Positions 8,935 to 17,942 of a stretch of DNA of 64,000 bases are shown one piece after another (position 1 is the first letter of the stretch; every line of letters begins with the position of its first letter). The translations under genes and the position numbers were made by a program. Source of the DNA: Chelatococcus asaccharovorans (GTDB lineage Bacteria > Pseudomonadota > Alphaproteobacteria > Rhizobiales > Beijerinckiaceae); assembly GCF_003201475.1 (NCBI RefSeq), contig NZ_QJJK01000014.1, forward strand, positions 62,001-126,000, given 5' to 3'. The notes under the pieces were generated by a model that ran no database searches, was not told the origin of the DNA, and was given only the letters and a program-made list of their open reading frames with translations.

Positions 8935-8963
8935 CAAAAAAGCAGGCGCGAAGCCTGCTTTTC
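8935..8963. terminator. Bidirectional rho-independent terminator
   Basis: AAGCAGGC (8940-8947) and GCCTGCTT (8953-8960) form an 8-bp stem with a 5-base loop. A TTTT run follows on the plus strand and an AAAAAA run precedes it, so it can end both msrQ (plus) and the convergent lipoprotein gene (minus). Confidence 0.8.
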
Positions 8964-9000
8964 TCGTCGATGGGGACCTGGGCCGGACGCGGCGCTGTCC

Positions 9001-9381
9001 TCAGTACCAGAAGGGATCGCCCCAGGGGCCGAAATCGAAGGCCGTCTGCTGGTTGATCTCGGCTGTCATCTGCTGCTGATCGGCGAGGTTCTGCTGGAAG
9101 GCCATCTGGCGATAGGTCTGGTAGGCCTGCTGGTTGCCGTAATACAGGCAGCGGCAGATCGTCGGGTCGGCGTAGAAATAGACGACCTGGTTGTTCTTGC
9201 TCTGCGCGAAGAACTTATGCGGCGGCAATTTCTTGAGTGCCGCAATCTTGTCGGGCGTGTCCGCCAGCCGCACGTTGAAGCCGGCCGCGGTCATCATGTT
9301 TTCCTTGTCCTGGACGGCTCCCACGCAGGCGCCCAACATCAGGGCGATGCCTGTCAGCACCGCTATTGAAGCTTTCTTCAC
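9001..9381 (-). CDS. Small predicted lipoprotein of unknown function
   Basis: About 126 residues from a GTG at 9381, chosen because GGGAGA sits 6 bp upstream and translation then starts directly with a lipoprotein signal peptide (KKASIAVLTGIALMLGAC; lipobox LGAC). An in-frame ATG at 9405 would add 8 residues. The mature part holds a conserved-looking block VVYFYADPTICRCLYYGN with two close cysteines, then a Gln-rich helix and an aromatic C-terminus (GPWGDPFWY). I do not recognise a functional family. It shares a bidirectional terminator with msrQ and has its own start region at 9382-9563. Confidence 0.72.
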   Translation of the reverse strand: MKKASIAVLTGIALMLGACVGAVQDKENMMTAAGFNVRLADTPDKIAALKKLPPHKFFAQSKNNQVVYFYADPTICRCLYYGNQQAYQTYRQMAFQQNLADQQQMTAEINQQTAFDFGPWGDPFWY

Positions 9382-9563
9382 GTTTACGTCTCCCTCGTTA
9401 CGCATTGCTTCGCGGCCAAGCTGCGATGGCTGGCGCCTGCTGAACGCTCGTCCCCGATCGGCAAGCATCCTGCCAGCCGCGTGCAACTTATGGCGTAATT
9501 TGGCTCCGAATGCAGCAAGGAATAGCCCCAGTCTCGTCGTTATTCGCGAGACCTGCAGCGTTT

Positions 9564-10883
9564 CTATGCTTGTTCTAACGTGGCGAGTGCCTGGGCAATA
9601 TCGGCGACGAGATCATCGGCATGTTCGATGCCGATCGACATGCGAATGGTCTGATCGGAAATGCCGATACGTTCCCGCACCTCCCGCGGGACGCCGGAAT
9701 GGACCGTCGTTGCCGGATGGCAGACGAGCGATTCGGTGCCGCCGAGGCTGACGGCGAGCTTGACGATCCTGAGGGCGTTCAGGAAGCGGAAGGCTTCGCG
9801 TTCGCCGCCGGCGATATCGAAGGCGAAGGTCGTCCCTGCCGCCATGCACTGCCTGCGATAGACATCGCGCTCCGGGCTGCCTTCCGGGAGGAAGGCCGGA
9901 TAGTAGACATGGCGGACCTTGGGATGACCCGCCAGAAAGCGGGTGACGGCTTCCGCATTGCGGCAGGCTGCGGTCATGCGCAGCGTCAGCGTTTCCAGGG
10001 AACGGCCGATCATCCACGCGGAATGGGGATCGAGCTGGTTGCCGATCGCCCCGCGCAGGAGCTTGACGGGCTTGACCGTCTCGCGTCCGCCGATGACCGC
10101 GCCGGCGACGAGGTCCGAATGGCCGCCGACATATTTCGTCAGCGAATAGACGACGAGATCGACGCCATGGGCGAGCGGTTTCTGGAAGAGGGGCCCCAGC
10201 AGCGTGTTGTCGCAGACGACGAGGGGGCGTGACCCCTGCGTCTCGGCGATCCTGTCGGCGGCGCGCGCGATGAGTTGGAAGTCCACGAGGGTGTTGAGCG
10301 GGTTCGACGGGGTTTCCACCAGGATCACGCTGACCTTGCCGGTGGCCCCATCCCGCGCCAGCCCGCGGGCCGCCAGGGCATCGGCCGTCGCCGAGGCGAT
10401 CGCCTCCGGCGAGACGCCGTCGCTGAAACCGACCGCGCCGATGCCGAAGGGGCTCAGGGTGCGGGCGATCAGGGTTTCGGTGCCGCCGTAGAGCGGCTGC
10501 GAATGCAGGATCACATCGCCGGGACGCATCACCGCGAGCAGGGTGGTGGCGATGGCCGCCATACCGCTCGAGAAGATGGCGCAGCTTTCCGCCCCTTCGA
10601 AAATCGCCAGCCGGTCCTCGACGATCTCGCTGTTCGGATGGTTGAAGCGGGAATAGACGAGCCCGCCCGTGTCGCCCTCAGGCGGCACCCGGCGCCCGGC
10701 CGTGTAATCGAAGAAATCGCGGCCGTCCTCAGCGGACTTGAAGACAAAGGTTGAGGTGAGGAAGACCGGCGGCTTCACGGCGCCCTCCGAGAGCGCGGGA
10801 TCATAGCCGTAGCCGAGCATCAGCGTCTCGGGATGCAGCTTCTGATTGCCGAGATGGTCCTTGTGGTAATCCGACGCACTCAT
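9564..10883 (-). CDS. Cystathionine gamma-synthase family PLP-dependent enzyme
   Basis: A 439-residue cytoplasmic PLP enzyme of the Cys/Met metabolism family. The Schiff-base lysine is Lys250 in [10 protein letters not shown]; other family motifs are [40 protein letters not shown] and the C-terminal SLGGTESL(V)CHPATTVHS. These proteins catalyse gamma- or beta-eliminations and replacements (cystathionine gamma-synthase, methionine gamma-lyase, cystathionine lyases); sequence alone does not settle which. The ATG at 10883 has GGAGG 8 bp upstream; an upstream in-frame start at 10907 lacks one. No met genes are adjacent. It is somewhat longer than the usual 390 residues because of an N-terminal extension and an insert near residue 60-75. 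Confidence 0.88.
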   Translation of the reverse strand: MSASDYHKDHLGNQKLHPETLMLGYGYDPALSEGAVKPPVFLTSTFVFKSAEDGRDFFDYTAGRRVPPEGDTGGLVYSRFNHPNSEIVEDRLAIFEGAESCAIFSSGMAAIATTLLAVMRPGDVILHSQPLYGGTETLIARTLSPFGIGAVGFSDGVSPEAIASATADALAARGLARDGATGKVSVILVETPSNPLNTLVDFQLIARAADRIAETQGSRPLVVCDNTLLGPLFQKPLAHGVDLVVYSLTKYVGGHSDLVAGAVIGGRETVKPVKLLRGAIGNQLDPHSAWMIGRSLETLTLRMTAACRNAEAVTRFLAGHPKVRHVYYPAFLPEGSPERDVYRRQCMAAGTTFAFDIAGGEREAFRFLNALRIVKLAVSLGGTESLVCHPATTVHSGVPREVRERIGISDQTIRMSIGIEHADDLVADIAQALATLEQA

Positions 10884-11056
10884 GAAGAGATCCTCCGATC
10901 TCGGCACCGCTTGCCGATATGCGCGCCAATGTAAGAGGTAACGAGGGGGGCCGCATGGCAGTTCCTGCCCGGAGCGGGTCGTTTGGGATCTTTCACGTCG
11001 CGCCGACGTGCTGCTCGCATCTTTCCGTGCGCGGCAATCCGCCGTAACGTGGCGCC

Positions 11057-11605
11057 ATGCACCGGCTTATCCTCATGCGCCATGCCAAGTCCGACTGGCC
11101 CGACGGCGTGGCTGATCACGACAGACCTCTCGCAGCGCGCGGCCGCAAGACCGCGCCGCTGATGGCCCACTATATGGTGGCGGAAGGGCTCATTCCCGAT
11201 CTTGCGCTCGTGTCCTCGGCCAGACGGACGCAGGATACCTGGGCCCTGGTGGCGCCGGTGCTTGCAAAGGCCCGGGCCAATCGCTCACGGCGGGACGACA
11301 TAGCGACGGAGACGGAGCCGCGCATCTATGAGGCGCGGGTTGAGATCCTGCTCACCGTGCTGCGCGGGGTCCGGGATGACGTCAAGACGCTCCTCGTCGT
11401 CGGCCACAATCCGGGCATGGCTGAGCTGACGCTGCTGTTGTCGGGAGCCGGCGACAGTCACCAACTTGCCGAGTTGCAGCGCAAATTTCCGACGGCTGCG
11501 CTATCGGTCATCGGTTTTACCGGCCGCTGGTCGGAGCTTGCGCCGTTCAAGGGCCGGCTCGACCGCTTCGTGACGCCGAAAAGTCTTGGCGGTGAGGATG
11601 ACTGA
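11057..11605 (+). CDS. SixA-like histidine phosphatase family protein
   Basis: A 182-residue cytoplasmic protein of the phosphoglycerate-mutase-like superfamily. The catalytic motif is [11 protein letters not shown], followed by the phosphate-pocket Arg in DRPLAARGR, Arg in SSARRTQDT and the second histidine in [11 protein letters not shown]. SixA-type enzymes dephosphorylate phosphohistidine proteins, so a role on HPt or PTS-like proteins is possible. Its stop is 27 bp before the YcjX gene, so the two are probably co-transcribed. Substrate is unknown. Confidence 0.88.
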   Translation: MHRLILMRHAKSDWPDGVADHDRPLAARGRKTAPLMAHYMVAEGLIPDLALVSSARRTQDTWALVAPVLAKARANRSRRDDIATETEPRIYEARVEILLTVLRGVRDDVKTLLVVGHNPGMAELTLLLSGAGDSHQLAELQRKFPTAALSVIGFTGRWSELAPFKGRLDRFVTPKSLGGEDD

Positions 11606-11632
11606 TCGTCCGTTATTACCTATCTCTATGCC

Positions 11633-13078
11633 GTGAACGCATTATCCTTCCTCGACGGCACCGTCGATGCCATCCGCAACCTCGGCCACTACGCCGCCTC
11701 GACCGTCTCGCCGCGGCTGCGGCTTGGGGTGACGGGCCTATCGCGCTCGGGCAAGACGGTCTTCACCACGGCCCTCGTCCATCACCTCCTGGCCTCGGTC
11801 GCCATGCCGGTCTTCCGCGCCTCTGCCGAGGGACGCATCCGCAAGGCCCGGCTCGACGACCAGCCCGACGATACGGTGCCGCGCTTTCCCTTCGAGGAGC
11901 ATATGGCGTCGCTCGCCGAGCCGGAGCGCCAGTGGCCGGAATCGACGCGGCGGATCGCCGAGCTGCGCGTCAGCATCGACTATGAGCGCGCCGCCGGATG
12001 GCGCAGCGGCCCTTCGACGCTCGCCCTCGACATTGTCGATTATCCCGGCGAATGGCTGCTCGATCTGGCGCTCCTCGACAAGAGCTTCGCCGAATGGTCG
12101 CGGGAGACCGTCGCCAGCAGCCGCAGGCCCGAGCGTGCTGGTATCGCCGGGCCGTGGCAGCAGGCGCTCAAGCGCGATCCGGCGGGCGCGGTCGGCGAGG
12201 CCGACATCGGTCAGCTCGCGGCGACCTTCACGGATTATCTGAAGGCGCTGAGGGCAGGCCCCGAGGCCGTCGCGACGACGCCACCGGGCCGCTTCCTGAT
12301 GCCCGGCGATCTCGCCGGTTCGCCGGCCCTGACCTTCGCGCCGCTCGATCTGCCACCGGGCTTCGTCGCGCCGCCGCGCAGCCTCGCGAGCCAGATGGAA
12401 CGCCGCTACGAGGCCTACAAGGCGCGGGTGGTGCGGCCGTTCTTCCGCGAGCATTTCGCGCGCCTCGATCGCCAGATCGTTCTTGTCGACGTGCTCGCCT
12501 CGCTCGATGCGGGGCCCGCGGCGCTGGCAGAGCTCGAGACCGCGCTCGATCAGGTGCTGCTCGCCTTCCGCGCGGGCCGTAACAGCTTCCTGTCGAGCGT
12601 CTTCTCGCCGCGCATCGACAAGGTGCTGTTCGCCGCCACCAAGGCCGACCATCTGCACCGGGCCGACCACCAGCGGCTGGAGGCCATCCTCAAATTGCTC
12701 GTCGATCGCTCCATGCGCCGCACGCAGGGCGCGGGAGGGACCGTCGGCACGGTGGCGCTCGCTGCGATTCGCGCGACCCGTGAGGCGACCGTCCGCGAGG
12801 ATGGCGAGAATCTGGCGGCGATCGTCGGCACACCGGCGGCCGGCGAGGAGATCGACGGCCAGATCTTCGACGGCGAAACCGAGGCGGCGATCTTCCCCGG
12901 CGAATTGCCCGACAATCCCGAGACGGTGTTTTCGGGCGCCGTGCCGTCCGGTGCGCTGCGTTTCCCACGCTTCCGGCCGCCGCGCCGGGCGCGCGACCAT
13001 GGCGGGCGTCTCGCGCCGCTGCCCCATATCCGGCTTGATCGTGCGCTGGAGTTTCTGCTGGGGGACAGGCTGGCGTGA
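11633..13078 (+). CDS. YcjX family GTPase-like protein
   Basis: A 481-residue P-loop protein of the YcjX/DUF463 family. The Walker A motif GLSRSGKT lies at about residues 35-42 and the LDIVDYPGEWLLDL block at about 139-152 is a hallmark of the family (switch region); ATKADHLH resembles a G4-type T-K-x-D motif. YcjX is a stress-related GTPase often paired with YcjF. The start is a GTG at 11633 because no in-frame ATG precedes the P-loop. The YcjF-type gene follows after 18 bp, in the conserved order, so the two form an operon, probably with the SixA-like gene. Molecular function is not established. Confidence 0.9.
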   Translation: MNALSFLDGTVDAIRNLGHYAASTVSPRLRLGVTGLSRSGKTVFTTALVHHLLASVAMPVFRASAEGRIRKARLDDQPDDTVPRFPFEEHMASLAEPERQWPESTRRIAELRVSIDYERAAGWRSGPSTLALDIVDYPGEWLLDLALLDKSFAEWSRETVASSRRPERAGIAGPWQQALKRDPAGAVGEADIGQLAATFTDYLKALRAGPEAVATTPPGRFLMPGDLAGSPALTFAPLDLPPGFVAPPRSLASQMERRYEAYKARVVRPFFREHFARLDRQIVLVDVLASLDAGPAALAELETALDQVLLAFRAGRNSFLSSVFSPRIDKVLFAATKADHLHRADHQRLEAILKLLVDRSMRRTQGAGGTVGTVALAAIRATREATVREDGENLAAIVGTPAAGEEIDGQIFDGETEAAIFPGELPDNPETVFSGAVPSGALRFPRFRPPRRARDHGGRLAPLPHIRLDRALEFLLGDRLA

Positions 13079-13096
13079 TGGAAAGGTACGAGGCCC

Positions 13097-14155
13097 ATGG
13101 TCGATAACCGTTCCGAGAGCCGTCCGCGCGCGCCGCGGGCGTTCCGTCTCGACGACCCGGCGGTCGCCGCCTACGGACCGGGCGCCGACGCCGCCAGCGA
13201 AGACCTGAAGCGTGGTGCGCGAATCGTCGTGGCGGAGGAGGACGCGCCCTTCGACGAGGCGGACACGATCATGGCTCCGCGGCGCCGGCGCAAGATCGCC
13301 TGGGGCGCCTGGCTGGCCTCCGCCCTGGGCGGGCTTGCCGTCCTCGGTCTCGGTCTTGCGCTCGAGCGCCTGATCCAGGATCTCATGAGCGCCTATCCGG
13401 CGCTCGGTTGGGTGGCCATCGGGCTCGCCGCGGTGGCTGGCATCACCTTCCTCGCCATCGTTATGCGCGAGGCGCTCGGCATCTTCCGCGAGCGGCGCAT
13501 CGAGACGCTCAGGGCGCGAACGGCAAAGGCCCTTCTTGCCAGAGACGACCGCGAGGCCGGGGCGATCGTGACGGCCTTGTGCGGGCTCTACGCCCATCGG
13601 CCGGAGACCGCGCGTGGCCGTGACGTGCTCTTAGGGATGGCGGATGACATCGTCGATGCGAGCGACCGGTTGACCGTCGCTGAGCGCGAGCTCCTTGAAC
13701 CCCTGGACCGGCAGGCGAGGCGGATCGTCGCCAACGGTGCCAAGCAGGTGTCGCTCGTCACGGCGGTGAGCCCGCGCGCCATCGTCGATATCGGCTTCGT
13801 GCTGTTCGCTTGCGTGCGGCTGGTCCGGCGGGTCGCCGCCGTCTATGGCGGCCGGCCGGGGCTGTTCGGCTTCCTCCGGCTGTCCGGCAACGTGCTGTCG
13901 CATCTCGCCGTCACGGGCGGCGTCGCGGTTGGCGATGACATCGTCCAGCAGGTGCTCGGCCTTGGCCTGGCGGCGCGCATTTCCGCCAAGCTCGGGGAGG
14001 GCGCCCTGAACGGCCTGTTGACGGCGCGCGTCGGCATCGCCGCCATCGCGGTCTGCCGGCCGATGCCCTTCATCGGGGTCGAGGAACCGCGCCTGCAGGA
14101 TGTCGCGGCGGGGTTGTTCGACCGTGGTGCGGACGCGCCGGCGAGCCAATCCTGA
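13097..14155 (+). CDS. YcjF family (TIGR01620/DUF697) membrane protein
   Basis: A 352-residue inner-membrane protein. An acidic and Arg-rich N-terminal tail (about 70 residues) precedes two hydrophobic helices at about 77-97 and 103-125. A long helical domain follows, with a C-terminal DUF697 region containing VSLVTAVSPRAIVDIGFVLF and several Gly-rich amphipathic segments. It lies directly downstream of the ycjX homologue, the conserved partner, and the pair is probably translated from one message. Function is unknown beyond membrane association and envelope-stress linkage in other bacteria. Confidence 0.9.
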   Translation: MVDNRSESRPRAPRAFRLDDPAVAAYGPGADAASEDLKRGARIVVAEEDAPFDEADTIMAPRRRRKIAWGAWLASALGGLAVLGLGLALERLIQDLMSAYPALGWVAIGLAAVAGITFLAIVMREALGIFRERRIETLRARTAKALLARDDREAGAIVTALCGLYAHRPETARGRDVLLGMADDIVDASDRLTVAERELLEPLDRQARRIVANGAKQVSLVTAVSPRAIVDIGFVLFACVRLVRRVAAVYGGRPGLFGFLRLSGNVLSHLAVTGGVAVGDDIVQQVLGLGLAARISAKLGEGALNGLLTARVGIAAIAVCRPMPFIGVEEPRLQDVAAGLFDRGADAPASQS

Positions 14156-14189
14156 CAAGCCAACCGTGACAAGGCCGCCGCGGGACGGC

Positions 14190-15062
14190 TCAGTCGGCGA
14201 AGCGCGGCACCGGCGCGCCGGCAATCTCGACCGGCATGCTGAAGACGCTGCCGGACAGCGGGTAGCGCGCCTTGACCTCGTCGCTCAGATTGGAGCTCAG
14301 GCTGGTGAAATAGAGCGTCTTCAGGTCCGAGCCGCCGAAGCAGGGCATGGTCGGCCGCGGCACCGGCACTGGTATGCGGGCGAGGAGGCCGCCGTTCGGC
14401 GCGAAGCAGTTCAGGCATCCCGCCGAGACGCCGCAACTCCAGTAGTTGCCGGCGCTGTCGGTGGCGGCGCCGTCCGGCCGTCCTTCCCCATCGCTCAGCG
14501 TGCGGAAGCGCTGGCGATTGGAAATGGTGCCGGTCGCGGCATCGAAGTCCCAGCGGTCGACCCAGGCGGCGCGTGAATCCGAGTGATACATGATGCGCCC
14601 ATCCGGCGACCAGGCGAGGCCGTTCGATGTCGCGAGGCCTTCAATCTTGCGTTCGACCTTCCCATCGGCGGTCACACGGTAGAGCGCGGCGACGGAGGGG
14701 CTGTCCGGCGGGGTCATGCTGCCCACCCAGAAGGCGCCGTCCGGGCCGATCTTGCCGTCATTGAGGCGCGCGGTGCCCGGATTGGTCTCCACCCTGGCCA
14801 GGTGCGACAGCTCTCCCGTGTCGCGATCGAAGATATGGACATCATAGCCGAGAGCCACCACGAGCTTGCCGCTCACCGTCAGCCCGAAGCTGCCGACGGG
14901 ATCGTCGAAACCCCAGCGTTGGCGTTCGCCGCTCTTGATGTCGAGGGCGTAGATCGCCGGCTCCATGATGTCGCACCACAGGAGATGGCCGCGCTCGGCA
15001 TCCCAAACGGCGGATTCGCCCACCTTGTGCGCCATCCGGGCAATGCAGGTGATCTCGGTCAT
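14190..15062 (-). CDS. SMP-30/gluconolactonase/LRE family protein
   Basis: A 290-residue six-bladed beta-propeller lactonase-like enzyme. Metal ligands of the family are visible: Glu in GESAVWD near residue 15, Asn in RLNDGKIGPDG, Asn in TSNGLAWSPDG, and Asp in GRPDGAATDSAGNYW. Members hydrolyse sugar lactones such as gluconolactone or L-arabinono-lactone. The ATG at 15062 is preferred: GGAAGGAAACCAAGGAT lies just upstream and the fold begins here, although the open frame extends to 15230. It is convergent with the ycjF homologue and has no sugar-catabolic neighbours, so the substrate is uncertain. Confidence 0.9.
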   Translation of the reverse strand: MTEITCIARMAHKVGESAVWDAERGHLLWCDIMEPAIYALDIKSGERQRWGFDDPVGSFGLTVSGKLVVALGYDVHIFDRDTGELSHLARVETNPGTARLNDGKIGPDGAFWVGSMTPPDSPSVAALYRVTADGKVERKIEGLATSNGLAWSPDGRIMYHSDSRAAWVDRWDFDAATGTISNRQRFRTLSDGEGRPDGAATDSAGNYWSCGVSAGCLNCFAPNGGLLARIPVPVPRPTMPCFGGSDLKTLYFTSLSSNLSDEVKARYPLSGSVFSMPVEIAGAPVPRFAD

Positions 15063-15481
15063 ATCCTTGGTTTCCTTCCCCGCGAGCCCGTCGCCACAAC
15101 ATGCGCCTTCGGAACCCACATATCCCATCCCGTCTGCCCAAAAGAGAGACGGGATGAGCCTGAGGGTCAAGCCGTGCTGCATGGCTTCCCACATCCGCCT
15201 GCGGCCTTGCCCCTGTCGCCGTGGCAACACAGCGCGGGATAATCGACCGATTGGCCCGTGGCGGATTTGTTAGCGGCCTAAAATCAGTTGACGGTATCGC
15301 CAAGCTCCATGACATACACAGTCAATCCATTCGACCTTGATCGTGGGTCAGAATCACAGGCGAGTTGGCGTCGCGGTTCGGGTGCAGCGCGGGTTGCGAC
15401 CGGATTTCAACATCATGACAGCCGCGAGCCAATGTTTCCTGCCGCGTCTCGTGCCAGGAAGCGGGGGGATGCAGCCGGTCC
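15063..15481. other. Divergent intergenic region, no gene seen
   Basis: These 419 bp separate the lactonase gene (minus) from the acyltransferase gene (plus). No credible ORF, terminator or repeat was found. The region must hold the promoters of both genes. Confidence 0.5.
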
Positions 15482-16852
15482 ATGCTTTTTAATTCTTATG
15501 CGTTCCTGATTGTCTTCCTGCCAGCCGCACTCGCGCTGCATGCCCTGGTCGAGCGTTTCCAGCCCGCAGGGCGCCTGCCGCTGTTGCTTGTCCTCTCGAT
15601 TGTATTCTACGGCTATTGGGATTGGCGCTTCATCCCGCTGATCATCCTGTCGATCGTGATCAACTGGTCGGTTGCGATGCTGTTTGCATCGACGCGCCGT
15701 GAGAGCTTGATCGTCATCGCCATCATCGCCAATCTCTTCGTCCTGGCGATCTTTAAATACGCGGATTTCTTCGCCGGGCTTGCCAATATGCTGCCCGGGG
15801 TCTCCCTCCCGAAGCTGTCGCTGGCGCTGCCGCTCGGAATCTCGTTCTTCACCTTCCACCACGTGATGTATCTGACGGATCTGAAAGCGGGCAGGACAAA
15901 GCCTTTCGATCTCCTGCGCTACGGCCTCTACATCGCCTTTTTCCCGCAGGTTCTTGCCGGCCCACTGGTGCGCTGGAGCGAGATCATGCACCAGTTCGAC
16001 GAACGCCCCTACCAGCGCAGCGATGCGGCCGAGCGCTTCGCACGCGGGATCATGCTGCTGATCGTCGGTCTGGCGAAGAAGGTGCTGATCGGCGACCAAC
16101 TGGCCGCGAACGTCAATCCCGTGTTCGCCGCGGCCGAGCTTGGTGCGGTGACGGTTGTCCAGGCGTGGCAGGGGACGCTGTCCTTCGCCTTCCAGATCTA
16201 TTTCGATTTCTCGGGCTATACGGACATGGCGCTCGGCATCGCGCTGATGTTCGGCATCGTGCTGCCGCAGAACTTCGACAGGCCCTATCGCGCGCTGTCG
16301 CTGCAGGATTTCTGGCGGCGCTGGCACATGACGCTGTCACGCTTCCTGCGCGACTATCTCTATATCGCCCTCGGCGGCAACCGCCACGGCCTGGCGGTGC
16401 AACTCCTTGCCCTGTTCGCGACCATGACGCTGGGTGGCCTCTGGCATGGGGCAGGCTTGACTTTTGTGGCCTGGGGCGTGGCCCACGGCGTCGGCCTCGG
16501 CGCAGGCCTCCTCTGGCGGCGGGCCGGGTGGCCCATGCACCCGGTGATCGGGTGGTTTCTCACCTTCCTGTTCGTCGTGCTCGCCTGGGTTCTGTTCCGT
16601 GCCGAAAGCTTCCAGGGGGCGCTCAACATCTACGAGGGACTCTTCGGACTGTCCCAGCTTGGCACCGGCTTCAAGTGGCGGACGATTGCCTGGGCCGCGG
16701 CTTTCGCCATGATCGGCCCGACCGCCTGGGTGCTCGTGCACAAGCCGCAGCCGCATCCGCTGCTCGCCGTGGCGTTAGCTGTCATATTCATCGTGCTGCT
16801 GTTGAAGATCGGGGACAGTGAGTCCTATGAATTCATCTACTTCCAGTTCTGA
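15482..16852 (+). CDS. MBOAT family O-acyltransferase (AlgI-like)
   Basis: A 456-residue polytopic membrane protein, close to the usual AlgI/DltB size. It starts MLFNSYAFLIVFLP and carries the AlgI-family blocks LPLGISFFTFHHVMYL, FFPQVLAGPLVRW, FDFSGYTDMALG, FWRRWHMTLSRFLRDYLY and GGLWHGAG, whose His322 is the invariant MBOAT histidine. Such proteins move acyl groups from the cytoplasm across the inner membrane to a periplasmic partner that O-acylates a polysaccharide. Two SGNH-like membrane-anchored proteins follow directly (the first overlaps by 26 bp), giving a classic MBOAT-SGNH cassette. The glycan substrate is unknown; no polymer synthesis genes are adjacent. Confidence 0.92.
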   Translation: MLFNSYAFLIVFLPAALALHALVERFQPAGRLPLLLVLSIVFYGYWDWRFIPLIILSIVINWSVAMLFASTRRESLIVIAIIANLFVLAIFKYADFFAGLANMLPGVSLPKLSLALPLGISFFTFHHVMYLTDLKAGRTKPFDLLRYGLYIAFFPQVLAGPLVRWSEIMHQFDERPYQRSDAAERFARGIMLLIVGLAKKVLIGDQLAANVNPVFAAAELGAVTVVQAWQGTLSFAFQIYFDFSGYTDMALGIALMFGIVLPQNFDRPYRALSLQDFWRRWHMTLSRFLRDYLYIALGGNRHGLAVQLLALFATMTLGGLWHGAGLTFVAWGVAHGVGLGAGLLWRRAGWPMHPVIGWFLTFLFVVLAWVLFRAESFQGALNIYEGLFGLSQLGTGFKWRTIAWAAAFAMIGPTAWVLVHKPQPHPLLAVALAVIFIVLLLKIGDSESYEFIYFQF

Positions 16853-17894
16853 GCGAGGCCCGAGCCAGGCCGGCGCCACGGGCTGGAGCGGGCCATGGCG
16901 ACGGTTCGCGGTGATCTTCATGGTGTCCGCGACAGGGGGCCTCGTCGGCGTCCTGGCGCTGTTATTCCTGATCGATCCCTTCGACAGCGGCCGTTCGCCC
17001 ATTTCCCGCGCCCCCGGGATTGCCGCGCCGGATGCCGAGAACGCGACCACCAGTCGCCTCGAGAATGCCAGCCGCGGCCGGGATCCGGCCTTCCAGGCTG
17101 CCATCATTGGCAATTCACGCATTCAGGCGTTGGAGCCCGCGCGGCTCCGGCAGGCGACCGGCATCCCCTTCGTCTCCCTGGTTGTCCAGGCCAGCCGCTC
17201 GCGCGAGCAACTGGCGGTGCTCGACTGGTTCATGCAGTCGCGTACAACGCCGCCGCGGGCGATCATCATCGGGCTGGACATGCCCTGGTGCGATGCGCGC
17301 GTCTCGGCGAGCCCGACAGATCCTTTCCCGTTCTGGCTTTATGATCGATCCCCGGTCGCCTATATCGACGGGCTCTTCCGCTACAGCGTGCTGGCGGACT
17401 ATCTGCCCCGCTATCTCGGCTATCTCATGGGCTTGCGCGACCGCGCGCGCGCCGACGGCTACTGGGACTACGAGCCGGTCTATGCGGCCCTGGGCTATGA
17501 CACGCCGGAGCGGCGGCAGGCGTTGCTGGGACCCGACACGGAGATCGAGATCAATCTCACCGGCCGGTTCGGTGCGGCGGAAGCGCTGGCCGAGCGCCTC
17601 GCCTACGTGCCGCCGGAAACGACCGTCATTCTGGTGCGTCCACCCGTCTATGTCACCGGGCTCGGTGCCCCCGGAAGCGATATGGCAAGAACCGATGCGG
17701 CCTGCCGGGCAGCCCATGAGGCGGTGGCTGCGGGGCGGCCGAATACCTATCTGATCGACTGGCGCGTCGACCGGCCGGAAACCCGCAACCGCGACGCGTT
17801 CATTGACCACAGCCACTACCGCAAGGGGCTGGCCCGTCTGATGGAGGCCGATATCGCCGCGATTCTCAACAAGACGCGGCCACCGGACAGCTGA
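16827..17894 (+). CDS. Membrane-anchored SGNH-like protein, partner of MBOAT (copy 1)
   Basis: About 355 residues: short polar N-terminus, one membrane helix (about residues 26-48, VIFMVSATGGLVGVLALLFL), then a periplasmic domain. It has an SGNH-type layout: nucleophile Ser97 in AIIGNSRIQ, and the C-terminal D-x-x-H pair Asp327/His330 in IDHSHYRKG. It begins inside the MBOAT gene (ATG at 16827 overlaps by 26 bp; a GTG at 16818 is also possible), implying translational coupling. It is similar over its full length to the next gene, including IDPFDSGRSP versus VDPFDTGRSP. By analogy with AlgJ/AlgX, PatB or DltD it probably transfers the acyl group to an extracytoplasmic glycan. Catalytic roles are predicted, not shown. 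Confidence 0.72.
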   Translation: MNSSTSSSERGPSQAGATGWSGPWRRFAVIFMVSATGGLVGVLALLFLIDPFDSGRSPISRAPGIAAPDAENATTSRLENASRGRDPAFQAAIIGNSRIQALEPARLRQATGIPFVSLVVQASRSREQLAVLDWFMQSRTTPPRAIIIGLDMPWCDARVSASPTDPFPFWLYDRSPVAYIDGLFRYSVLADYLPRYLGYLMGLRDRARADGYWDYEPVYAALGYDTPERRQALLGPDTEIEINLTGRFGAAEALAERLAYVPPETTVILVRPPVYVTGLGAPGSDMARTDAACRAAHEAVAAGRPNTYLIDWRVDRPETRNRDAFIDHSHYRKGLARLMEADIAAILNKTRPPDS

Positions 17895-17942
17895 TCCACG
17901 GCTGTGGACGCTGCCCGCCTCATCGTTCAGAAAGTCGATTGA

